Shown here piece after piece: positions 1-6,554 of a stretch of DNA of 64,000 bases (position 1 is its first letter; each line of letters begins with the position of its first letter). The position numbers were made by a program, and so were the translations under genes. The DNA lies in contig CAYLVB010000001.1 of the NCBI GenBank assembly GCA_964387075.1, positions 310,001-374,000 on the forward strand, in the 5' to 3' direction. The notes under the pieces were generated by a model that saw only the letters and a program-made list of their open reading frames with translations, ran no database searches and had not been told where the DNA came from. The DNA is from PALSA-968 sp964387075 (GTDB taxonomy: Bacteria > Bacteroidota > Bacteroidia > B-17B0 > Aurantibacillaceae).

Positions 1-711
1 TTTTTTTAACTCTTCTAATTTGTCCTTTTGCTTGAATGGTTCAATTGCGGCACGGCAGTGAGCTACGGTTTTATCGTAGTCTCCATTAACAAAATATTTT
101 CTTGCCGCCTCGAATTCATCTAGTGAAAGTTTGTATTCTTCAGGAATAATTTCATTGAACAATGGCAGCTCAACAATTTTATACGAGTTGTGCCCGAGCT
201 TAGGCAGCACTTTGTTAACCCAATGGGATTGCTCGATATCAAAATTAATTTGAGCCGGTGCGGTTTCAAATCCAGAGATGTAGGATCTTTGTTCGGCTTG
301 GCCCTTAACCTGAACATTAATTGCTCCGAATCTCGCAATTTGAACCTGCAATTCTAAGCGGCCAGGCAGATTACCTTTTCTATATTTCTCAATACGATTA
401 ACAATCTCATTACTTAGTAGAAAATGAAGATTGTAAAATGACTGATTGCCTTCACTATAAATGCTATCTGAAAGTACTAAAACAGTCTCTGCACATTTGT
501 ATTGCTGATCTGTAATTTTAAGCTCAGCCTTAATAGAGGTAACCTTAAACGAGCCGAGCTCTCCATCATTATAACTCCTAAGAAGGTTCCAATTAACTTC
601 AAGCGGAATTGTTAATGTCGGCGAATTAGAACCTCCGGACGCATTTATTTGCTCCGGGCTAAGGTGCATTTCTTGCGAAGTGCCATTAATGTTGAAATGA
701 TGTCTTGGCAT
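1..711 (-). CDS. Hypothetical protein, truncated by the window edge
   Basis: An open frame runs from an ATG at 711-709 through position 1 without a stop (237 residues), so the 3' end lies outside the window. It begins MPRHHFNINGTSQEMHLSPE and has no signal peptide. The middle part looks like beta strands, and the last 50 visible residues are helical (around DEFEAARKYFVNGDYDKTVAHC), which resembles a TPR-like or HEPN-like helix pair, but I do not recognise the family. A TATTTTTG element about 16 nt upstream of the ATG could be the -7 box. It is the last gene of a minus-strand set that includes a zinc-finger-like and HTH protein. Codon use looks ordinary. Existence of the gene is well supported by its long open frame; function is unknown. 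Confidence 0.75.
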   Translation of the reverse strand, partial: MPRHHFNINGTSQEMHLSPEQINASGGSNSPTLTIPLEVNWNLLRSYNDGELGSFKVTSIKAELKITDQQYKCAETVLVLSDSIYSEGNQSFYNLHFLLSNEIVNRIEKYRKGNLPGRLELQVQIARFGAINVQVKGQAEQRSYISGFETAPAQINFDIEQSHWVNKVLPKLGHNSYKIVELPLFNEIIPEEYKLSLDEFEAARKYFVNGDYDKTVAHCRAAIEPFKQKDKLEELKK

Positions 712-798
712 AAAAGTAAAATAAGAACAAAAATAGGAAATGCTTTCTAATGGTACTTTGAAGGATATAAAATTCTCGCCTTTACTTCTTAGAGGACG

Positions 799-1149
799 TT
801 AGACATCCAGTCCCATGACCTTTAAAAGGCCGAAGAGCCTATATGGGTTACATTCACCATCAGCATTCCCTTCCTCTTGCTTAACAGCTACATTATTCTC
901 AGAAATGATGGGTTTTTCGAAAGCTTCGCTTACTGTTTGTTGAGATGTTGTTTCCACCGTAAAATTGGCCTTTTGTTTCTTCTCAATCCTCTTTCTACGA
1001 TTATTGAAGGCATTCCTGTGTTTATTGCAGCAGAACTTGCTAAGCAGGTGTGCTGCCATGAAAGGCATCTGACATTCAGGGCACACGCGGTATCTCTCGC
1101 TATTAGGATCAAGGCTTAAAGGCTGGGTTGGGTCTGGCTGATAACTCAT
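799..1149 (-). CDS. Small Cys/His zinc-finger-like protein
   Basis: A 116-residue cytoplasmic protein. Near the N-terminus it carries C23-x2-C26 and C40-C41-x2-H44, a plausible zinc knuckle, followed directly by a strongly basic helix (NNRRKRIEKKQK). The C-terminal half is low-complexity and acidic/polar. This looks like a small nucleic-acid-binding protein, but no named family is recognised. Its ATG overlaps the stop of the upstream HTH gene (1146-1481) by four bases (ATGA), so the two are translationally coupled and probably act together. A basic zinc-ribbon protein next to an excisionase-like HTH protein is a typical accessory or mobile-element setting. Function is inferred only. Confidence 0.65.
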   Translation of the reverse strand: MSYQPDPTQPLSLDPNSERYRVCPECQMPFMAAHLLSKFCCNKHRNAFNNRRKRIEKKQKANFTVETTSQQTVSEAFEKPIISENNVAVKQEEGNADGECNPYRLFGLLKVMGLDV

Positions 1150-1481
1150 GTTTTCTTGCGTTTACTCGTATTTACGTACTTACTTAAGCCTGCAACCGGG
1201 CTACTTTTAAGGGAATTGATCACTTCCTGCTTTTTAAAAAACAACCGGGCCCCAATCCTATGGAAAGGGATCTTCTTATCCCTCATCCAGGCAAAGACGG
1301 TTACCTTAGAGACCTTTAGGAGCCTGCATACATCTCCTATCTTGATAAGCTCATCCCCTCCGTCCGACCCATTGGGGTCTTTCTTTAGGAGTTTTTCTAT
1401 TTCGTTCTTAAGGATCTCTCCCATAAGTTCTCGAAATTGTTCGGCAGTGAGCGAAAATAATGGTATATTAGATTCTAACAT
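1146..1481 (-). CDS. Excisionase-like HTH DNA-binding protein (MerR/HTH_17 type)
   Basis: 111 residues. Residues about 45-92 form a helix-turn-helix of the excisionase/HTH_17 type: ELIKIGDVCRLLKVSKVTVF followed by WMRDKKIPFHRIGARLFFKK, with the usual 'wing' and the R/K-rich strand. The N-terminal 40 residues form a charged helix that may mediate dimerisation. Such proteins act as recombination directionality factors or as repressors in integrative elements. No integrase is present nearby. The gene is four-base coupled to the zinc-finger-like gene downstream. The 50-bp palindrome at 1541-1590 lies 60-109 bp upstream of its start and is a natural candidate operator. DNA binding is well supported; the biological role is not. 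Confidence 0.75.
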   Translation of the reverse strand: MLESNIPLFSLTAEQFRELMGEILKNEIEKLLKKDPNGSDGGDELIKIGDVCRLLKVSKVTVFAWMRDKKIPFHRIGARLFFKKQEVINSLKSSPVAGLSKYVNTSKRKKT

Positions 1482-1782
1482 TGAAGCAAATTTCCAGCAA
1501 AATATTTTGCCAGGCGTGTCGAGTAATCAACATAGGGGGCTTTTCAATTATATTATAATATAATCGATTATATTATAATATAATTGAAAAAGCATCTAGT
1601 ACATTCATTATGGCTTCAGTAGATAAATTTGTCGCTTTTTTGACTTTCTGTTAATAAAATCTCTTTACCCTCCCCTATGACGCACCCTACGCGGGCATAA
1701 ACGGGGTATTTCGGTTGATTTTAAGAAAGATAAAGGAATGCTTTACGGTCGACGGGAGGACCATTATCTACGTAAACTCGCA
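1482..1782. other. Gene-free stretch with a palindrome
   Basis: About 300 bp between two minus-strand HTH genes. It contains the perfect 50-bp AT-rich palindrome at 1541-1590. I see no other structure, RNA gene or credible reading frame in the rest. Confidence 0.6.
1541..1590. repeat. Perfect 50-bp AT-rich palindrome (two 22-mer units)
   Basis: Every base of 1541-1590 pairs with its mirror position; pairing stops exactly at both ends (C at 1540 against A at 1591). It is built from two inverted copies of a 22-mer with core CAATTATATTATAATA, at 1545-1566 and 1565-1586, sharing a central CG. The same 22-mer family recurs at 4949-5068. It lies upstream of an excisionase-like HTH gene, so it may be an operator or a recombination site. 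It can also extrude as a cruciform. Confidence 0.9.
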
Positions 1783-2055
1783 TTAACTCGCGTTCTTCTC
1801 CAGAAGCTGCTCTATCGACTTTACCCGATAAAAGATCTTACTGCCAATTTTCGAATACTCCACCCTTCGTTTTTTACGCAAGCTCCAAAGGGTAGTGGCT
1901 CCGATACCAAGAAATTTTCGAGTTTCATTTTCGGTAAACCATCCTTCGACCTGAGGAGTACCCTTTTGAAATCCTTTCAAAAGTAGTTCGATCTCGTCAA
2001 GCCGCTTTACTAACTCTTCATACTTTGATAAAGGCATTAAAAGAAATTGTTCCAT
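1783..2055 (-). CDS. Second excisionase-like HTH DNA-binding protein
   Basis: 90 residues. Residues about 39-85 form an HTH_17/excisionase-type domain (WFTENETRKFLGIGATTLWS, then KIGSKIFYRVKSIEQLL), with an N-terminal helix 1-30 that may dimerise. It is divergent from the hypothetical gene at 2130, with only 74 bp between the two starts, so it may regulate that gene and itself. An inverted repeat ATGCT-ttttg-AGCAT (2054-2068) covers its own start codon and could be an operator or a start-masking hairpin. It is similar in design to the HTH protein at 1146-1481 but clearly a different sequence, so the two are not recent duplicates. Role inferred. Confidence 0.72.
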   Translation of the reverse strand: MEQFLLMPLSKYEELVKRLDEIELLLKGFQKGTPQVEGWFTENETRKFLGIGATTLWSLRKKRRVEYSKIGSKIFYRVKSIEQLLEKNAS

Positions 2056-2068
2056 GCTTTTTGAGCAT
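2054..2068. promoter_or_regulatory. Inverted repeat over the HTH start codon
   Basis: A 5-bp stem, 5-nt loop inverted repeat (ATGCT / AGCAT) includes the start codon of the minus-strand HTH gene. It could be an autoregulatory operator or an mRNA hairpin; short enough to be chance. Confidence 0.3.
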
Positions 2069-2129
2069 TATATGCGAAAATACACCTCGATGGCCGTTGT
2101 TTAGCCAAAATTTTTATTATTTTTAATCT

Positions 2130-2597
2130 ATGGAATTATCAGACATTAAAAAGATGTATACCGTTAAGACAACGGGCGAATTAAAAACTTTGGAACTAAC
2201 TGAGGAGCAATATCGCCGATTATTACTCGCCATAAATCTTGGCTTGCGTACAATTGTTAAGGATGATGATGGAATTGAGATAGCACTGGTTGATATCGAA
2301 CAGTACATACTGTCTTTTTCAAAAGAATTTAACTCGTCCAACCTTTCCGTTTATGATCCTGAATCTGGCTTCTATTTGAATACCAAAGAGCTTAAAAGTA
2401 AAACAGAAGAACTCATTAATTACTACAATGATCATATTTTTAGATATGAATTGACAAAGCGGCTTGCAAGAAGAGACATCAAATTATCCGGGAAAACTGA
2501 AGAAGAATTGACTGCAAGTGAAATTGAGCAAATTGAGTTAAAATATTTGGATGAGTTTATTGAAAATGATGTAAATAATTTGCAACTTCTGAAATAA
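2130..2597 (+). CDS. Hypothetical cytoplasmic protein
   Basis: 155 residues, starting MELSDIKKMYTVKTTGELKT, with no signal peptide or membrane segment. It is rich in Glu and Lys and predicted mostly helical, with a central acidic loop (KDDDGIEIALVDIEQY) that looks like a substrate-recognition or protein-binding strand. I do not recognise the family. It is divergent from the HTH gene at 1783-2055, whose product may control it. Codon use and length support a real gene. Confidence 0.6.
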   Translation: MELSDIKKMYTVKTTGELKTLELTEEQYRRLLLAINLGLRTIVKDDDGIEIALVDIEQYILSFSKEFNSSNLSVYDPESGFYLNTKELKSKTEELINYYNDHIFRYELTKRLARRDIKLSGKTEEELTASEIEQIELKYLDEFIENDVNNLQLLK

Positions 2598-2694
2598 AGA
2601 GCTTTTCAAATTACTAAGACCGGTAGAGGATAATTAAAACCATAGGTGCTCTTTAGTATTGTATTTGAACTAAAAATCGTAGTTTTATAAACGA

Positions 2695-3195
2695 ATGAAA
2701 ACATTCTTTACGGCATTTTTCTTTTTCCTTTACTTAGGGCTTCTCGCGCAGGCTGATAGTGTTTGCGCGGTCAAGATCGGCGGCAGCTTTTACATCAATT
2801 GCAAGAGTATAATAACTTTTCAGCAAACGAACGTCCTTTCTGTTTCAGGTAAAGCTGCGAATACAATACCTGTAAATTTTTCAATTTTTAACCGTACTGG
2901 TCAGCAGATCGGCGAGGTTTCTGAAGGCTCCCTTAAAGCTGACAGCCAGGACGATTTTTCTCTAAAGGTAACTGCCAAAGAATTTACGCTTATTGAAAAG
3001 GCAAGCAGCCGTATCATTTGCCATATAAAAAGAGTGCCCGGAGATTCGCGCTGCGAACTATGGGTTTGGGTAGATATGTATTTGCCAAATGGCACTTACC
3101 TACAATGCACTCCCGAATCTTCCGAACACCCAACACTCCAAATGGTGAAAGGGGCTACTTTTAAGAATTCATTATCTGCCATACATCTCAATTGA
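2695..3195 (+). CDS. Small secreted protein, partner of the HtrA-like protease
   Basis: 166 residues with a clear N-terminal signal peptide (MKTFFTAFFFFLYLGLLAQA, cleavage near residue 20). The mature part is a beta-rich domain of about 145 residues with Cys at VCAVK, INCKS, IICHI, RCELW and LQCTP, suggesting disulphides in the periplasm or outside the cell. The family is not recognised. Its stop overlaps the ATG of the next gene (3192) by four bases, so the two are co-translated. That makes it a candidate substrate, inhibitor or partner of the HtrA-TPR protein. Function is inference from context only. Confidence 0.65.
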   Translation: MKTFFTAFFFFLYLGLLAQADSVCAVKIGGSFYINCKSIITFQQTNVLSVSGKAANTIPVNFSIFNRTGQQIGEVSEGSLKADSQDDFSLKVTAKEFTLIEKASSRIICHIKRVPGDSRCELWVWVDMYLPNGTYLQCTPESSEHPTLQMVKGATFKNSLSAIHLN

Positions 3196-4505
3196 AAACT
3201 CTTTTACACATCTTGCTGTTCCTGTCAGGGATCATTTTTTCCCGGGCTCAGAACGCAGAAAAAATCTTTTCTAAAACTAATGACGCAGTAGTAAAAATAC
3301 TTGCCTACCACGAGGACGGCACTTTGCATGGCCAGGGTAGCGGGGTGATCGTTAAGAAGAATGAATGGTTAGTTACCAATTATCACGTACTGGGTGATGC
3401 AGTGAATCTTTTTGCCGAACATGAAGGTAAAAAGATTAAGCTTGACAGCATTATCGCTTTTGACGAGAAAAAAGATATACTCGTCATTCACCTGGCTGTG
3501 CCAAAAAACCAAAAGGAATTTAAGAGTATCCCGGATCTCGTTCTTGAAAAAAGCCAAAACCTGCGCATAGGCCAAAAAATATATGCTATTGGCAGTCCTA
3601 TGGGTTTTGAGAACACGATCACGGAAGGAATCATCAGCGGATTAAGAACTTCGCTTGATAGCTCACAGAATTATATTCAGATCTCAGCCCCTATTTCTTC
3701 CGGGTCAAGTGGTGGGGCTGTGCTTAATGCAAAAGGCAAATTGATCGGCATTAGCTCTATGGTAGTATCGGGACAAACCGCACAAAATCTTAATTTTGCC
3801 ATTTTGATAGACGACGTAATTAAAGCAAGCGTTGCCAAAAACAATATTTTGCAGAATAAATCATCCGAACTTGAATTTTATTATCAAAAGGGATATTCAG
3901 AATACCTTTCCAAACATTATCTCTCTGCGATCCTGAATTATGAGAAAGCGCTAAGGTTTAAGGCTTCGGCCCAGGATATAGCAACCCTCTGTTATGCCAG
4001 CGGGCTGGCGTATCAACGCTTGGGAATGCCTGATTCGGCGATCCGATTCTACGGCAGGTCTGTTGTAAAGAAGGAAACACCTGATGTTTATGTATCCATG
4101 GGTGAAGCTTATGAGCACAAAAAAGATCCTCTCCGCGCCAGATTCTCCTATGAAAAGGCTCTGGATGTAGATTCGGCTTTTGCACCTGCCTATGCTGGCT
4201 TGGGCATGTTGCATTATTTGAAAGGAGATTTTGTTAAGGCATTAAAGTTTCTGCAAAAATCGCTTCAGTTCAGCAAGGTGCCAGAACCCAGGGCTCTATA
4301 TACTTTGGGGCTGATCGCTGTTAAACTGAATATGACGGAACAGGCGCACGTGTTTTTCAAGGACGCTATTAGCTTTTACCCAGAATATGCCGAGGTTTAT
4401 TTTGAACTTTCGAAACTCTACCTGAAAGAAGAGCAAACAGAAAAAGCAGCCGAATATCAGCAAAAGGCTTATAGGTTAAAACCTGAGTTGAGGGAAGCGC
4501 GCTAA
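3192..4505 (+). CDS. Secreted HtrA-like trypsin-type serine protease with C-terminal TPR repeats
   Basis: 437 residues. A signal peptide ends near residue 19 (FSRAQ). Residues about 25-215 are an S1C/HtrA-type protease domain with the catalytic triad visible: His65 in TNYHVLGDA, Asp95 in DEKKDILVI, Ser173 in SSGSSGGAVLN, plus the glycine-rich GSPMGFENTITEGIISG loop. There is no PDZ domain. From about 230 to the end there are roughly six TPR motifs (for example YYQKGYSEYLSKHYLSAILN and YAGLGMLHYLKGDFVKALKF). All catalytic residues are present, so it should be active in the periplasm or envelope; TPRs probably bind a protein partner, possibly the co-translated secreted protein upstream. HtrA-type proteases usually handle envelope quality control; the TPR replacement of PDZ is known among Bacteroidota but the substrate is unknown. 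Confidence 0.88.
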   Translation: MKTLLHILLFLSGIIFSRAQNAEKIFSKTNDAVVKILAYHEDGTLHGQGSGVIVKKNEWLVTNYHVLGDAVNLFAEHEGKKIKLDSIIAFDEKKDILVIHLAVPKNQKEFKSIPDLVLEKSQNLRIGQKIYAIGSPMGFENTITEGIISGLRTSLDSSQNYIQISAPISSGSSGGAVLNAKGKLIGISSMVVSGQTAQNLNFAILIDDVIKASVAKNNILQNKSSELEFYYQKGYSEYLSKHYLSAILNYEKALRFKASAQDIATLCYASGLAYQRLGMPDSAIRFYGRSVVKKETPDVYVSMGEAYEHKKDPLRARFSYEKALDVDSAFAPAYAGLGMLHYLKGDFVKALKFLQKSLQFSKVPEPRALYTLGLIAVKLNMTEQAHVFFKDAISFYPEYAEVYFELSKLYLKEEQTEKAAEYQQKAYRLKPELREAR

Positions 4506-4948
4506 GGTTCCGTCGAGGTTTCTGTTTCCTTTGGCTATCCTTGTACAGGCATTTTGCTTTCCTGAATGCCCTTAAGAAGTTGCTCGATTGACCCAAACGC
4601 TTGACTAACTCATCTTACTGCGACGATGACAGAAGGTCTCAACTATATTTTCTCAAAAGGATATCTTTGGTAATATGTAGCCACCTCCTCCGTGCAATAA
4701 GAATTCGGAACATACCGGCAAAAGAGTGCGGACCCCACTTGAGGCGACTGCTTATTTTTTCCTGGTGTTTATCAATACTAACGGCTACAGAAAAAAGACT
4801 GCCTAAGCTTCCGAATGTTATTATGTACAGAATGAAAAGAAAATTGGCATCGATAGAGGTTTCACTCCTGCCTCACCCCTTGCTGGCCCGGCAGATAACC
4901 CCCATGACCCTCAAGCGGATTAAAAAGGGGTTCTATTCGAAGTACAAC

Positions 4949-5068
4949 CAATTATATTATAATAGAATTGAATTCCCTCCGAAATGCCCGTTTTTAATAT
5001 ATTAGAATCGATTCTATTATAATATAATTGAGGGGGATGGCCGGATCAATTCCATTATAATAAAAACG
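4949..5068. repeat. Iteron-like cluster of the AT-rich 22-mer
   Basis: Four copies of the family with core CAATTATATTATAATA: 4949-4970, 4989-5010 (degenerate, about 16 of 22), 5009-5030 (inverted), and 5047-5068 (degenerate). Starts are spaced at about 40, 20 and 38 bp, multiples of two helical turns. The pair 4989/5009 shares a central CG exactly as the pair at 1545/1565 does. The arms 4949-4968 and 5011-5030 form a perfect 20-bp inverted repeat. This resembles a multi-site protein-binding region. Confidence 0.75.
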
Positions 5069-5432
5069 ACCCGCCACGCCACCTTTTCTGACCCACCTCC
5101 TTAATAAATGACACCCTTGAAACCATCGCAGTATACCCTTCGACCCATGCCAAGTAGGCCAAGGATCCGGAAAATTAAGACCAAGAGTGGTACTGGACCC
5201 ATGGAGTATCCATACCTAAGCGTATGCTAAGGTCAATTTCTCAATCTTGATGGTCCATTTAAGGCCTCATCGCACTAAATTAAAGGCCCCGGCCCAGCCG
5301 AATACCTCGCAACCACCTTTCCTTACCCCCGGAGAGCATATTAGCTTGGATCCAAGGGGGTATGGTTTGTCATACATTTCATGATACCTGTATCTTCAAG
5401 GGTATGCAACTCATTGCCGGCAACCCCCAGTT

Positions 5433-5860
5433 CCGCTTTTTCTGAATGCTTGTACCTATGTACAGGCCGAATCCAATGTCTACCCCTACGTCGCATACCC
5501 TTGTTTTTACTTCGAGGAGGTCACAGCACAGGCTTTGTAGGCCACAGCAAGCCCCTACCTCCGCTTTTTCTGAATGTTTAGACCTTTCCGGATACTGAAT
5601 TCAATGTCTACCCCTGCTCTACTACCCTTGTTTTAATTCGAAAAGGTCAAAGCCCAAGCTTTGGAGACCACAGCAAGCCCCTACCTCCGCTTTTTCTGAA
5701 TGCTTGTACCTATGTATATGCCGCATTCAACGTATACCCCTACGCCGCATACCCTTGTTTTTACATCGAGGAGGTCACAGCACAGGCTTTGTAGGCCACA
5801 GCATGCACTACCTCCAGGGCCCCAACCTCCGCTTTTTCTGAATGTTTATATCTATGCGGG
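5433..5860. repeat. Tandem repeat of about 127 bp, 3.3 copies, in A-B-A-B order
   Basis: Each copy begins CCGCTTTTTCTGAATG, at 5433, 5561, 5687 and 5829 (spacings 128, 126 and 142 bp). Copies 1 and 3 resemble each other most (TTGTACCTATGTA, GAGGAGGTCACAGCACAGGC), as do copies 2 and 4 (GATACTGAATTCA / GGTACTGAATTTCA), so a two-copy unit was duplicated. Spacing is not a constant multiple of three and no frame is kept, so it is non-coding. Copy 3 carries an extra ~15 bp. The first 18 bases (with CT in front) recur once at 47198-47215. Confidence 0.85.
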
Positions 5861-6022
5861 TACTGAATTTCAGTTTTCTTTATCGGATTCGGCTCCGGAT
5901 CCAGGGCATAAGGATATTAACAGGCTTATAAGTTTTGAGTCGACTTTTCAGGTCGGTGTTCTCAAAAGTTTACCACGATCTAAGATAGCTTTAAATTATG
6001 TTTGCGAATATTTAGAAATCAG

Positions 6023-6553
6023 ATGACCATAAACCAATGTTGCAGATATAATTACATTCTACTAGAAAATAGAAGTATTAAGAGTGTACTCCTACAGAAT
6101 GAATGGATATTTAATGATACTCAAAACGTATTTTCGTTCTTCGATCCCTCGGAAATTAGTACGCTGCCGGAAGACGATTCGGTACTGGGAGATAATTGCG
6201 TGCTTTTCAATAGCGCCATTCATCATCTTTATGATTGGATAGACTGTATTGCCTGGGACGAGTTTCATACATGGTATGTATATAACTACCCGGCCAATAT
6301 AGCTAACATAGCTAAGCCCCTGGTGATCATCGACAGAAGGAACGAACTTGAGATAAATGAAGAATTTATACATCTAGAAGAAATAAGTCAAGCTAACTAT
6401 TTTGCCTTAAGCAACAATTGGCGATTTATTCACAAGCTTTCTCCAGACATTTTTCTTACTAAGATCGGAAGTGATGTTCTAATTGGGGGGCTCGACTACT
6501 ATTTTGTTTGGTTAATAAACCAAAGAATGAGTAAGAAATGTAGCTCTTCTTAG
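6023..6553 (+). CDS. Hypothetical protein
   Basis: From the ATG at 6023 the protein has 176 residues; a TTG at 6002 in the same frame is an alternative start. It is acidic, without signal peptide or membrane segment, and rich in aromatic residues (IHHLYDWIDCIAWDEFHTWY, GLDYYFVWLINQ). No family is recognised; the composition resembles small immunity or SUKH-like proteins, but this is weak. It converges on the T9SS protein gene with one base between the two stop codons. The upstream gene-poor repeat region gives no operon context. Confidence 0.55.
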   Translation: MTINQCCRYNYILLENRSIKSVLLQNEWIFNDTQNVFSFFDPSEISTLPEDDSVLGDNCVLFNSAIHHLYDWIDCIAWDEFHTWYVYNYPANIANIAKPLVIIDRRNELEINEEFIHLEEISQANYFALSNNWRFIHKLSPDIFLTKIGSDVLIGGLDYYFVWLINQRMSKKCSSS

Positions 6554-6554
6554 G

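Larger units (their letters stand above)
4506..6022. other. 1.5 kb gene-poor region with repeats
   Basis: No credible reading frame on either strand; the small open frames here have no signals and cross the repeats. It contains the AT-rich 22-mer cluster (4949-5068) and the 127-bp tandem repeats (5433 to about 5860). The stretch 5070-5430 shows nothing I recognise. Base composition shifts towards C-rich on the plus strand, unlike the flanking genes. It may be decayed mobile DNA. Confidence 0.6.

Noticed and set aside
2597..2665. Terminator after the 2130 gene
   Set aside because: AAAGAGC and GCTCTTT could pair but the loop is about 45 nt, too long for a normal terminator.
5433..5860. CRISPR array or integron attC (VCR-like) array
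   Set aside because: Units are 126-142 bp with no short repeat/unique spacer pattern, no RYYYAAC/GTTRRRY ends and no cassettes or integrase, so neither model fits.
4601..6026. Short open frames on the plus strand in the gene-poor region
   Set aside because: They cross the tandem repeats, lack signals and motifs, and their composition follows the repeats.
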